Source of the DNA: Opitutia bacterium UBA7397
GTDB taxonomy: Bacteria; Verrucomicrobiota; Verrucomicrobiia; Opitutales; UBA953
Assembly: GCA_002470605.1 (NCBI GenBank)
Contig: DKND01000072.1
Location: forward strand, 39,951 to 46,681
DNA: 6,731 nucleotides
Direction: 5' to 3'
Shown here: one piece after another, positions 1-6,657 of the stretch
How positions within the stretch are numbered: position 1 is the stretch's first letter
How the letters are laid out: each line of letters starts with the position of its first letter
Made by a program: the position numbers and the translations under genes
Notes under the pieces: generated by a model
Database searches by the model: none
Told to the model about the DNA's origin: nothing
The model's input: the letters and a program-made list of their open reading frames with translations, nothing else

Positions 1-452
1 TCAACCAAGGTCCTTTTGCTGCCTTGTCCGGCGCATCGCTTGCATTGTTCGACCGTAGAAACGATGACTGAAGGATGACTTTGGTTTACGAGGTAAAGGA
101 ATGCATTCTGGGAAAACTTATTATCTGCAGCGTTACCATCCTTGAGATCAACGAACTCACCGCCATCGTTAAAGTCGTGCGTTTTACGGAACGCCTCCCA
201 GATGCGGGTGAAGTCGTTTGCGGTTTCGCTGCGTCCTGCGGCTCCGATTTTCCCGATATCGAACTGGGCGCTGATTTCGATTTCTTTGCCGCCATAGACC
301 CGTCCGTAAAAGGAATGACGATAGTAACGGATGCCGTTGTACTCGTAGAAGCCGTAAGCATTATCCGATTCGAAGAGAGTGGATTGTGCCCGGGCGGCGG
401 ACATGCCGAAGATGAGACCGATGAGGCACAGGATGATTTTTCGCCAAAACAT
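1..452 (-). CDS. Exported protein of unknown function with a CxxCxGxG motif, C-terminus cut off by the window edge
   Basis: Reading the minus strand from the ATG at 452-450 gives 150 codons with no stop before the left edge, so the gene is partial at its 3' end. The N-terminus (MFWRKIILCLIGLIFG) has basic residues and then a hydrophobic stretch, ending in a likely signal peptidase I site after Ala-Arg-Ala at residue 22; the mature part is therefore exported. Residues 33-53 are tyrosine-rich (seven Tyr). The last visible residues contain C137-x-x-C140-x-G-x-G, the zinc-finger repeat pattern of DnaJ; such motifs usually come in pairs, so a partner may lie beyond the edge. This is not a DnaJ: there is no J domain and the protein is exported. 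Codon choice matches the neighbouring genes, whereas the overlapping plus-strand reading (75-482) has no recognisable features. The start lies directly after an A/T-rich tract without a Shine-Dalgarno site. Function is unknown. Confidence 0.8.
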   Translation of the reverse strand, partial: MFWRKIILCLIGLIFGMSAARAQSTLFESDNAYGFYEYNGIRYYRHSFYGRVYGGKEIEISAQFDIGKIGAAGRSETANDFTRIWEAFRKTHDFNDGGEFVDLKDGNAADNKFSQNAFLYLVNQSHPSVIVSTVEQCKRCAGQGSKRTLV

Positions 453-480
453 ATTATATTAAATACTAAATATAAAATTT
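451..480. promoter_or_regulatory. A/T-only island at the divergent gene boundary, candidate promoter region
   Basis: Twenty-nine of these 30 bases are A or T, in sharp contrast to the GC-rich surroundings. The tract abuts the start codon of the minus-strand exported protein and faces the plus-strand genes on the other side. Minus-strand -10-like hexamers are present (TATATT at 474-469; TATAAT at 458-453, the latter too close to the ATG to serve it). TATAAA at 471-476 is a possible plus-strand -10. No good -35 box is visible for either direction, so the site may be a single promoter, a bidirectional one, or just an A/T-rich leader. Confidence 0.4.
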
Positions 481-523
481 AGGATAAGGTGTCTACTGTA
501 TTAATGGCTTGGAGGGCCATCCA

Positions 524-619
524 ATGCGTCAATCTTTCGATGGGCCCATCGTTATTTTCGATACCGACGGCTTGCGCTTCCGGCGGTTGTTGGGGAGTGA
601 CTTTATGGTTTGTCCGTAA
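524..619 (+). CDS. Possible 31-residue small protein or gene remnant
   Basis: An ATG at 524 opens a 31-codon reading frame ending with TAA at 617-619. It is preceded by GGAGGG (511-516) seven bases upstream, the best-spaced Shine-Dalgarno site in the window. The peptide begins MRQSFDGPIVIFDTDGLRF, with a hydrophobic beta-strand-like core followed by an arginine-rich part; no family is recognised. The codons (TTC GAT, ATC, GAC GGC, CGC) resemble those of the real genes nearby. It could be a true small protein, a leader ORF ahead of the acyltransferase 104 nt downstream, or the decayed start of a lost gene. Chance remains a serious alternative at this length. Confidence 0.3.
   Translation: MRQSFDGPIVIFDTDGLRFRRLLGSDFMVCP
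538..551. repeat. 14-bp perfect palindrome
   Basis: CGATGGGCCCATCG reads the same on both strands. It lies in the divergent intergenic region, inside the possible small ORF, about 60 bp from the A/T island. It could be an operator for a dimeric regulator, but one 14-bp palindrome in nearly 7 kb is not far from chance expectation. Confidence 0.3.
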
Positions 620-723
620 TCTGTCGGGTAAATGCGGCAAATCCTTACCTTGGCGCAGGTTTCAGGCTGCTTGGCGGTTTGGGGTTGGATTGCATTCGTC
701 GGCGGGCTTCGGCAGGCTGAGGC

Positions 724-1326
724 ATGCTGGACGCGCCATCCTTCATTCCCCGTCCGGCCCGCTGGGTGGTGCGATTGCTCGTCGGTAAGGTGAACGTGGT
801 CGGCTCAGTGCCTCCGGGGCCAGTGCTGCTTTGTGCTAATCATCATAGTTATCGCGATGTCTTCCTGTTCGGAGTTATGCGCGCGTCGTCCCGGCTTTTG
901 GTCGATCCGTTGGTCCTTACTTTTCCCTTCCTGAAAAATCTGACCCGACGCTGGGGCTTCGTGCGGGTATCAATCGACGAGGCGGTCGCTTTGCTGCGGG
1001 ACGGCCAGACGGTGGCGATCTGTCCGACGGGTCTCGTGGAGGCCCACGGCCAATCCGTGCTACCGTTCAAGACGGGTGCGGTGCGCATCGCGCAACAGGC
1101 CGGTGTGCCGCTCGTGCCCGTTTATTTTAGTTATGGTAGTTACCCAGGTTGTTGGATCATGCGGATTCCTATCACCTACCAAAACATACTTTTGTTCTGC
1201 CTCTGGCCGTTTTATCGTCGGGGGGTCAGGATCGTCATCGGTCAGCCGATGGATGCGTCGGGCGACATCAAGGAACGGACGAAGGATTTGAAGGCCGCCG
1301 TGGTGGGCCTGAAGTCGACGAGATAA
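724..1326 (+). CDS. Lysophospholipid acyltransferase family protein (PlsC-like, 1-acylglycerol-3-phosphate acyltransferase type)
   Basis: This 200-residue protein has the layout of the PlsC/LPLAT family, which moves an acyl chain onto a lysophospholipid or related acceptor at the inner face of the cytoplasmic membrane. Motif I is the catalytic HX4D box (NHHSYRD, H40 to D45). Motif II is GFVRV (78-82). Motif III is CPTG (100-103) followed by PFKTGAVRIA (114-123). Motif IV is VPLVPVY (128-134). The usual FPEGTR of motif III, whose Glu and Arg hold the acceptor phosphate, is degenerate (Thr for Glu, no Arg), so the acceptor may differ from glycerol phosphate. A hydrophobic stretch at 154-163 may contact the membrane. 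At about 200 residues it is short for a PlsC, lacking a clear N-terminal membrane helix. The frame is closed by a TGA at 718-720, so the ATG at 724 is the first available; GGCAGG at 711-716 is a weak ribosome binding site. Confidence 0.85.
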   Translation: MLDAPSFIPRPARWVVRLLVGKVNVVGSVPPGPVLLCANHHSYRDVFLFGVMRASSRLLVDPLVLTFPFLKNLTRRWGFVRVSIDEAVALLRDGQTVAICPTGLVEAHGQSVLPFKTGAVRIAQQAGVPLVPVYFSYGSYPGCWIMRIPITYQNILLFCLWPFYRRGVRIVIGQPMDASGDIKERTKDLKAAVVGLKSTR

Positions 1327-1426
1327 AGCTTAACTCATCTAGGGGCGGCCCTGATGCCTTAACGGTTGTCGTTTTATCGATAGGGCTTTGGTTTGCCTCG
1401 GGAGGGCAGGGCGGGACAATACGGTC

Positions 1427-2605
1427 ATGCGTACCCCTGTGTTGTTCCTGAGTTTGCTACTGTCCGTCGGCGGTTTTGCCGCTGACTCCGTCGTCGCACC
1501 GTTCGTACAACGGGAAGAACTCGCCGGTGCGGTGATGCTCGTCGCGGATAAGGATAAGGTCTTGAGCGTGACGACCGAAGGCTTCGCGGATATCGCCGCC
1601 CATAAGCCCATGCAGGCTGACGCGCTCTTCTGGATCGCTTCGCAGTCTAAGTGCATGACCGCCGTCGCCGTCCTGATGTTGGTCGACGAAGGGAAGATCG
1701 CGCTCGACGATCCAGTTGAGAAATACCTGCCCGAGTTCAAGGGCCAGCGCGTCGCCCCGCCGAAACCTGATTCTAAGGCTGAGGCTAAGGGCAAGAAGAA
1801 GGAGCAAGCTGCCAAGGCTGTCGTACCGGCTGTAACTGAGTCCCAGCCGACCGTGCATCCGATTACCATCCGCGAAGTGCTTTCTCATGTGAGCGGATTG
1901 CCGTTCAAATCCGACGAGGAAAAGCCCACGCTCGATGGCCTTCCCTTGGCGGAAGCCGTGAAGACCTATGCGAAGGCGCCGCTTGCGACGCAGCCCGGCA
2001 CGCATTACCAGTATTCCAACGCCGGCATCAATACTGCCGCCCGCGTGCTCGAAGTCGTCAGCGGCATGCCTTATGAGACTTTCATGCAGCAGCGCCTCTT
2101 TGATCCTTTAGGCATGAAGGATACGACCTTCTGGCCCAACGCCGAACAGGTCTCCCGGCTTGCTCTGACCTATAAGCCCGATGGCACCAAGAAAAAACTG
2201 GAGCGCGGTTCGCTGGGACAACTGCAGGATGATTTGACTGATCGCCAGCATCGTTTCCCGATGCCAGCCGGCGGGCTTTTCTCCACGGCTACGGATACCG
2301 CGCGATTCTGTCGCATGTTATTGAACCGCGGCGAACTGGACGGGAAGCGCTATCTCAGCCAGAAATCTTTCGAGGCGCTCACTTCGCGTCAGACGCCAGC
2401 CGCTTTGCCGCAGAGTTACGGCTTCGGTCTGCAGGTGACTCCGGAGGGTTTCGGTCACGGTGGCGCCCAGGCGACCAACATGGATGTGAGAGTGAAGAAC
2501 GGCTTGGTATTGATTTGGATGGTGCAGCACCAGGGCTTCCCCGGCAAAGGTAGCCAGGCTCAAGCTGCCTTTAAAGATTGGGCCGTGAAGGAATACGGGA
2601 AGTAA
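1427..2605 (+). CDS. Exported serine hydrolase, class C beta-lactamase/esterase family (PF00144)
   Basis: The 392-residue product starts with a Sec signal peptide (MRTPVLFLSLLLSVGGFAAD, cleavage near residue 18-19). It belongs to the AmpC/EstB-like serine hydrolases, which act through an acyl-serine on esters, amides or peptidoglycan peptides. Visible motifs are S72-Q-S-K75 (nucleophile and general base, in WIASQSKCMTAVA), Y196-S-N198 (YxN box) and H344-G-G (third box, in GFGHGGA). PAGGLFSTATD (280-290) and SHVSGLP (153-159) are also typical. The real substrate cannot be read from sequence; esterase or peptidase is more usual than true beta-lactamase for such relatives. Residues about 112-137 are a Lys/Ala-rich low-complexity insertion between the first and second motifs. 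A TTG at 1388 in the same frame would add 13 residues ahead of the signal peptide, so the ATG at 1427 is preferred; a purine-rich GGGAGGG (1400-1406) lies further upstream than usual. The gap to the acyltransferase is 100 nt. Confidence 0.92.
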   Translation: MRTPVLFLSLLLSVGGFAADSVVAPFVQREELAGAVMLVADKDKVLSVTTEGFADIAAHKPMQADALFWIASQSKCMTAVAVLMLVDEGKIALDDPVEKYLPEFKGQRVAPPKPDSKAEAKGKKKEQAAKAVVPAVTESQPTVHPITIREVLSHVSGLPFKSDEEKPTLDGLPLAEAVKTYAKAPLATQPGTHYQYSNAGINTAARVLEVVSGMPYETFMQQRLFDPLGMKDTTFWPNAEQVSRLALTYKPDGTKKKLERGSLGQLQDDLTDRQHRFPMPAGGLFSTATDTARFCRMLLNRGELDGKRYLSQKSFEALTSRQTPAALPQSYGFGLQVTPEGFGHGGAQATNMDVRVKNGLVLIWMVQHQGFPGKGSQAQAAFKDWAVKEYGK

Positions 2606-2755
2606 GCGCGTCGAATGCCCGGAAGAAGAGGCACGTAAGAAGTGGCCCAGAGGCTCGGTTAATCAGGTGTATTGCGGTCGTCGCCTGCCTTGCATCTTTT
2701 CCTGCTCCGATAATGACATATTCCGCTCAATTGATGCGAATGTGTTGAATTGGGT

Positions 2756-2779
2756 AAGGAGGTTGGGAACATAACCTCT
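2756..2779 (+). promoter_or_regulatory. Consensus Shine-Dalgarno sequence inside an inverted repeat, upstream of the large fusion gene
   Basis: AAGGAGGTT at 2756-2764 is a near-perfect complement of the 16S rRNA tail. GAGGTT (2759-2764) pairs with AACCTC (2773-2778) around an eight-base loop, so the site can be hidden in a hairpin. The ATG at 2804 is about 40 nt away, too far for direct use, and the bases just before it are pyrimidine-rich. The only start-like codon at normal spacing (8 nt after GGAGG) is an in-frame ATA at 2771-2773. The site may decide the start or regulate translation, or it may be fortuitous. Confidence 0.4.
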
Positions 2780-2803
2780 CCGCTCCTGCCTTTATCTTTC
2801 CCC

Positions 2804-5800
2804 ATGAACACCCCAACCCTCGCCGTCTTCGCGTCAGCGCTGCTTTTCTTTACCGGATTGTTTGCCGCCGACAAGGAGCCCGTCGCTAAAATCGTGCTTC
2901 CGCCCGAGCCGGTCGCTCAGACGGTCACCCAAAAAATCAACGTCCTTGAGTTAATCCGTGCTGGCAAGGTCGAGTACCACATCAATCCGAAGTCTGACAT
3001 CCATGATGACGCCCAGAACGTCTTCAAGTTCGATGCCGATGGCCTCTTCCATGTCAGTGGTAACGGCTACGGCGGCGTCACGACCAACGATAGTTTCAAA
3101 GACTACCACCTGGTTGTCGAATTCAAGTGGGGTGAGAAGACTTGGGGTAAGCGCGAGAAAGCTTCGCGGGATAACGGCATCTTGGTCCACTGCTGGGGTC
3201 CGCAAGGAACGATGGGCGGCAGTTGGATGGCGAGTTTCGAAGCCCAGATCATCGAAGGTGGCGTGGGCGATATCCTCGTGCTTTCTCCGAAACTTGCCGA
3301 TGGTACGACGTTGACCTGTTCCTTGAGCGCCGAAGTCGGCATCGATTCCAATAAGCAGACGATTTGGACGCCTGGGGCGCCGCGCCGCACGATGACCACG
3401 GGTCGACTGAACTGGCAGAAGCGGGCGGCTAACTGGAAGGACGTGAAAGGTTTCCGGGGCAAGGACGACGTCGAATCTCCCTCCGGTCAATGGACCCGTT
3501 TTGAGGTGATCGCAAAAGGCGACACATTACAATATTTCGTCAACGGAGTGAAGGTGAACGAAGCTTTCGAGTGCAAACCCAGCCAGGGACGTATCTTGCT
3601 GCAAGTGGAAGCCGCAGAGATGTTCGTGCGTCGTTATGAACTTTATCCACTCGGAGGTTTTAAGGAGAAATGGTCGGTGGCCAAGCCAGCGGCCCCGGCA
3701 CACGGAGATGCCGAGGTGATTCCCGCCTATGCTTCGCGCCCACCAATCATGGATCTCAGTCAGGAGCAGGTCGCGCAGGCCTCTCCAAAATACAAACTCC
3801 CACGGGGTTTTGAAATGGTCGTCGCCGCCACCTCTCCAATGGTAGCCAATCCCACAATGGGATGCGTCGATGACCAAGGTCGCCTCTTCGTAGGCGATTC
3901 AGCTGGCGTAAATTGGAGTCCAAAGAAATTCGAAACTGAGCGCCCGAACCGGATTCTTCTTTTGGAGGACCGGGATGGCGACGGTATCTATGAGCACAGC
4001 ACGGTTTTCGCGGACAAACTCGCGTACCCGAAGGGCGCCTATTTTTTGGACGGTAGTCTTTATGTGACAGACACCCCGGGCATCTGGAAGTTCACCGATA
4101 CCGACGGAGACGGCATCGCCGATAAGCGCGAACTCATCGTCGGCGGCTTCCAGTGGACGGCAAATAGCGCGGATTGTCATGGTCCGCGTCTCCACCCCGA
4201 CGGTCGACTTTATTGGACGCACGGCCGCAAGGGTCATGACATTAAGCAAAAAGACGGCACGCCCGTCCACGAAGGTCTCAATAGCGGCATCTGGTCGATG
4301 AAGCCGGACGGCTCCGATATCCGCTGGCACGCTCTGGGCTGCGCCGATAATCCCACCGGTCTCGATTTCACGCCAACCGGCGAACTCATCGGAACCACCA
4401 ATCTTTATTTCGGCAGCCCGCGCGTTGACACCCTGATGCAGTGGCAAATCGGCGGCGTCTATGAACGACCAGATTTCTTGCGCATCATCGAAGATCTTCC
4501 CCGCACGCACGAACGCATGCCCATCCTGCGCGAGCTTGGGCACATGGTGCCCAGCGGCTGCATTTTCTGGAAGAATGCTAACAGCCTGGCCTTGGATGGA
4601 CAACCGTGGGCCGCCGACCCGGCCAATCTCGAGCTCTTAGTCTCGATGTATAATTCGCAAAAAGTCCTACGCTACGAGATGCAGAAGGAAGGGGCGACCT
4701 ATCGTACGACTGAGCACGAATTCTTCACCGTTGATCGGAAGGGCGCGCACCTCACCGACGTCATGGAAGATGTCGATGGCTCGCTCATTGTCTTTGATAG
4801 CGGTACTTGGTATTCGCATTGTCCCTCGAGTCTGCAGGGCTCGGCTAATGTCCCCGGGATGATTTATCGGCTTCGTCGGACGGCCGAAGGTAAGGCTGAC
4901 CATGCTGCACTTCGTGCGGCGCATAAGCCGCTCGTACTCGAGAAGTCGAAGTCCGAGGCCGAGTTGCTGGTGCAACTTTCATCTGCCGATCAGGCGGAGG
5001 TTCGCCGCGGCCTCGAAGGGCTGACTTTCCGTGAAGCAAAATCTCCAGCGATCACCGAAGCGATCCGCGGACTGCTTTCGCGCGAAGCGGATGCCGTGCT
5101 GGAGCATGCTCTCTTGACCGCTGGCATACGTCTTGCGGGATTCACGGCAGAGGATTTGACCGCAACAAAGGGCAACTTGGCTCAAGCTCGTCTTCTCCGT
5201 ATCGTATCCCAATCCCGCGCCAAGCAGGCCGACTATCCTGAGATTCTTAAGTTCGCCGTGAGCCAGACGGCCGCCGAAGATGCGGGGCTTGCTCGGAATG
5301 CTTATCTCGCTTTGATCAAAGCCCCGGATGCCGCTAAGCTCTTGGCTCCGGTTTTCGTGGGTTGGCTGAAGGGTGATGCACCATCGTCCGCCCAGGTTGC
5401 GGCCTTGGAAAAATTCTCGGCGGTCTTGGCGGGTAAGTCGGAGGTAGCGAAGGTCATCGCCACGATGCTGGGGCATGCGAAGCCCCTTGTGCAGCAAGCC
5501 GCTTTGCGTGCCATCGCCGCTCAGGCTGGAAAAGTCGACTCCAAGGCTTGGGCGCGGCCGCTTGAAACCATGCTTGCCAAGGGAGCATCGCCGCTCTTGC
5601 TCGATGCCATAGCCCGGGTGAAGGATAAGCGTTACGATGCGCCGTTGAACGCCATCGCCGCCGATATCACAAAGCCCTCCACGCTTCGTTTAAAAGCCTT
5701 ACTGGCGCTTTCTGGCACCGGTAACGCGCTGAGCGAACCCGCCTTCAAATTACTTTCCGAATTGCTGGTCGATCCGGCCAGTCCGGGATTGCGCATGGAT

Positions 5801-6562
5801 GCGGCGACGCGTCTGGCCAATACTCAGCTCACGGCTGAGCAGTGGGAGGCCTATCTGGCGATTTTACCCACGACCGGACCATTGGAGCAAAGCGAACTGC
5901 TGGTGGCGCTCGCGCTCCCTCAGAATTATAAGAACGTGAATGTGGCGCTCGGAAAGAAAATCGCGACGGCCTACTCCAAGTCGCCTTTGCTTGGCACCTT
6001 TAGTCCCGATCTGGTCCGTAAGGCCTTCGGTTTTCTTCCAAGGGATGTCTATGAAATCCTGGAACCGGCCTTTGATGCGGCCTTAGCGGTCAATGAGACT
6101 AAAAAAGAGCGCATGGGGGCGTTGGCTTTGGCGGCGGTGAAGAAAGGTGATGCCGCCACGGGCCGTCGTAATTTCGAAGCCGGTAAAGGCGCCTGCATCG
6201 CCTGTCATAAAATCGGTAACGTTGGTAACGAAGTCGGTCCGAATCTTTCGAAGATCGGCGGGATTCGCGTCGAGCGGGAACTGATTGAAAGTATTCTTTT
6301 CCCGAGTAATAGCATCGCACGTGATTACGACCTGAACTCGTTCCAGATGAGCGACGGCACGAGCGTACTTGGTTTGATCAAGGGTCGTTCCGCCGAGGGC
6401 GTGACAATCGTCGAAGCCTCCGGTCAAAAGCGCCTGCTTGCCCAGGAATCCATCGCTTCTTCCACGCAACTTACCACGAGTCTCATGCCGGCAGGTTTGG
6501 ATGCCATGTTCACGGAGCAGGAATTGCTCGACCTAGTGGCATTCTTGCGGTCGCTCAAGTGA
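2804..6562 (+). CDS. Exported multidomain protein: 3-keto-disaccharide hydrolase-type (DUF1080) domain, PVC-type dehydrogenase propeller, HEAT-like repeats, C-terminal cytochrome c domain
   Basis: The 1252-residue product carries a signal peptide (MNTPTLAVFASALLFFTGLFA, cleavage near 21-22) and should be periplasmic. Residues about 45-283 match the DUF1080/PF06439 fold, a beta-sandwich linked to hydrolysis of 3-keto-glycosides; RDNGILVH and SFEAQIIEGG are its family-like core. Residues about 332-693 match the 'Pirellula/Verrucomicrobium' membrane-bound dehydrogenase domain (TIGR02604 type), a beta-propeller beginning LPRGFEMVVAA. It has two Asp-rich calcium-type loops (DRDGDG from D389, DTDGDG from D432) and the conserved HGP and NPTGLDFTPTGE segments. 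Residues about 705-1100 are helical and Ala/Leu-rich, HEAT-like. Residues about 1114-1252 are the PVC heme-binding domain (TIGR02603 type) with C1131-I-A-C1134-H1135 for covalent heme c and the C-terminal SLMPAGL block (M1228). The likely role is oxidative attack on sugars with electrons leaving through the heme; this is inference, since the dehydrogenase activity of the propeller family is only putative. A TTG at 2750 in frame would add 18 residues; the ATG at 2804 is preferred because it begins the signal peptide, although its n-region lacks a basic residue. Confidence 0.9.
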   Translation: MNTPTLAVFASALLFFTGLFAADKEPVAKIVLPPEPVAQTVTQKINVLELIRAGKVEYHINPKSDIHDDAQNVFKFDADGLFHVSGNGYGGVTTNDSFKDYHLVVEFKWGEKTWGKREKASRDNGILVHCWGPQGTMGGSWMASFEAQIIEGGVGDILVLSPKLADGTTLTCSLSAEVGIDSNKQTIWTPGAPRRTMTTGRLNWQKRAANWKDVKGFRGKDDVESPSGQWTRFEVIAKGDTLQYFVNGVKVNEAFECKPSQGRILLQVEAAEMFVRRYELYPLGGFKEKWSVAKPAAPAHGDAEVIPAYASRPPIMDLSQEQVAQASPKYKLPRGFEMVVAATSPMVANPTMGCVDDQGRLFVGDSAGVNWSPKKFETERPNRILLLEDRDGDGIYEHSTVFADKLAYPKGAYFLDGSLYVTDTPGIWKFTDTDGDGIADKRELIVGGFQWTANSADCHGPRLHPDGRLYWTHGRKGHDIKQKDGTPVHEGLNSGIWSMKPDGSDIRWHALGCADNPTGLDFTPTGELIGTTNLYFGSPRVDTLMQWQIGGVYERPDFLRIIEDLPRTHERMPILRELGHMVPSGCIFWKNANSLALDGQPWAADPANLELLVSMYNSQKVLRYEMQKEGATYRTTEHEFFTVDRKGAHLTDVMEDVDGSLIVFDSGTWYSHCPSSLQGSANVPGMIYRLRRTAEGKADHAALRAAHKPLVLEKSKSEAELLVQLSSADQAEVRRGLEGLTFREAKSPAITEAIRGLLSREADAVLEHALLTAGIRLAGFTAEDLTATKGNLAQARLLRIVSQSRAKQADYPEILKFAVSQTAAEDAGLARNAYLALIKAPDAAKLLAPVFVGWLKGDAPSSAQVAALEKFSAVLAGKSEVAKVIATMLGHAKPLVQQAALRAIAAQAGKVDSKAWARPLETMLAKGASPLLLDAIARVKDKRYDAPLNAIAADITKPSTLRLKALLALSGTGNALSEPAFKLLSELLVDPASPGLRMDAATRLANTQLTAEQWEAYLAILPTTGPLEQSELLVALALPQNYKNVNVALGKKIATAYSKSPLLGTFSPDLVRKAFGFLPRDVYEILEPAFDAALAVNETKKERMGALALAAVKKGDAATGRRNFEAGKGACIACHKIGNVGNEVGPNLSKIGGIRVERELIESILFPSNSIARDYDLNSFQMSDGTSVLGLIKGRSAEGVTIVEASGQKRLLAQESIASSTQLTTSLMPAGLDAMFTEQELLDLVAFLRSLK

Positions 6563-6563
6563 G

Positions 6564-6584
6564 CGAAAGCGCGTTGCACTTTCG
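6564..6584 (+). terminator. Small hairpin directly after the stop codon, weak terminator candidate
   Basis: CGAAAG (6564-6569) pairs perfectly with CTTTCG (6579-6584) around a nine-base loop that can itself pair GC with GC. It begins one base after the TGA of the large gene. No run of T follows, so it is not a standard intrinsic terminator; it may only protect the 3' end. Confidence 0.3.
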
Positions 6585-6590
6585 AGGGGT

Positions 6591-6616
6591 CACGTGGGCA
6601 AGGTGACACGTGGGCA
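6591..6616. repeat. Short direct repeat, CACGTGGGCA twice with a 16-bp period
   Basis: CACGTGGGCA occurs at 6591-6600 and again at 6607-6616, separated by six bases. Each copy contains the palindrome CACGTG. GTCAC (6589-6593) and GTGAC (6603-6607) also form a short inverted repeat. It lies between the end of the large gene and the hairpin repeat. Function is unknown; it could be a paired protein-binding site or a slippage duplication. Confidence 0.45.
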
Positions 6617-6657
6617 TGGGGTAGGGTCGGGACCGCGTCACGACATAGCTGACTCTT

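Noticed and set aside
75..482. 135-codon plus-strand reading frame at the left end
   Set aside because: It is antisense to the minus-strand exported protein, whose signal peptide, CxxCxGxG motif and codon use are far more gene-like; the plus-strand product shows no recognisable feature.
489..788. 99-codon plus-strand reading frame before the acyltransferase
   Set aside because: The predicted peptide is rich in Trp, Cys, Gly and Arg with no domain, lacks a good ribosome binding site, and its end overlaps the well-supported acyltransferase in another frame.
1341..1352. AGGG/CCCT mini-hairpin after the acyltransferase as a terminator
   Set aside because: The stem is only four base pairs with no T-run behind it, too weak to call.
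1339..2005. Minus-strand reading frames of 176 and 182 codons opposite the serine hydrolase
   Set aside because: They are antisense to a gene with intact SxxK, YxN and HGG motifs and show only the Ser/Thr/Arg-rich composition typical of shadow frames.
1427..2605. Antibiotic resistance beta-lactamase
   Set aside because: The fold motifs are shared with esterases and peptidases, the class C family is broad, and nothing in the neighbourhood (no regulator, no mobile element) supports a resistance role.
2690..2714. TTGCAT / GATAAT as a sigma-70 promoter for the large gene
   Set aside because: The spacer between the two boxes is only 13 bp, outside the usual 16-18 bp range.
3899..4603. 234-codon minus-strand reading frame opposite the propeller domain
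   Set aside because: It lies entirely within the large fusion gene on the other strand, and I see no family motif or start signal of its own.
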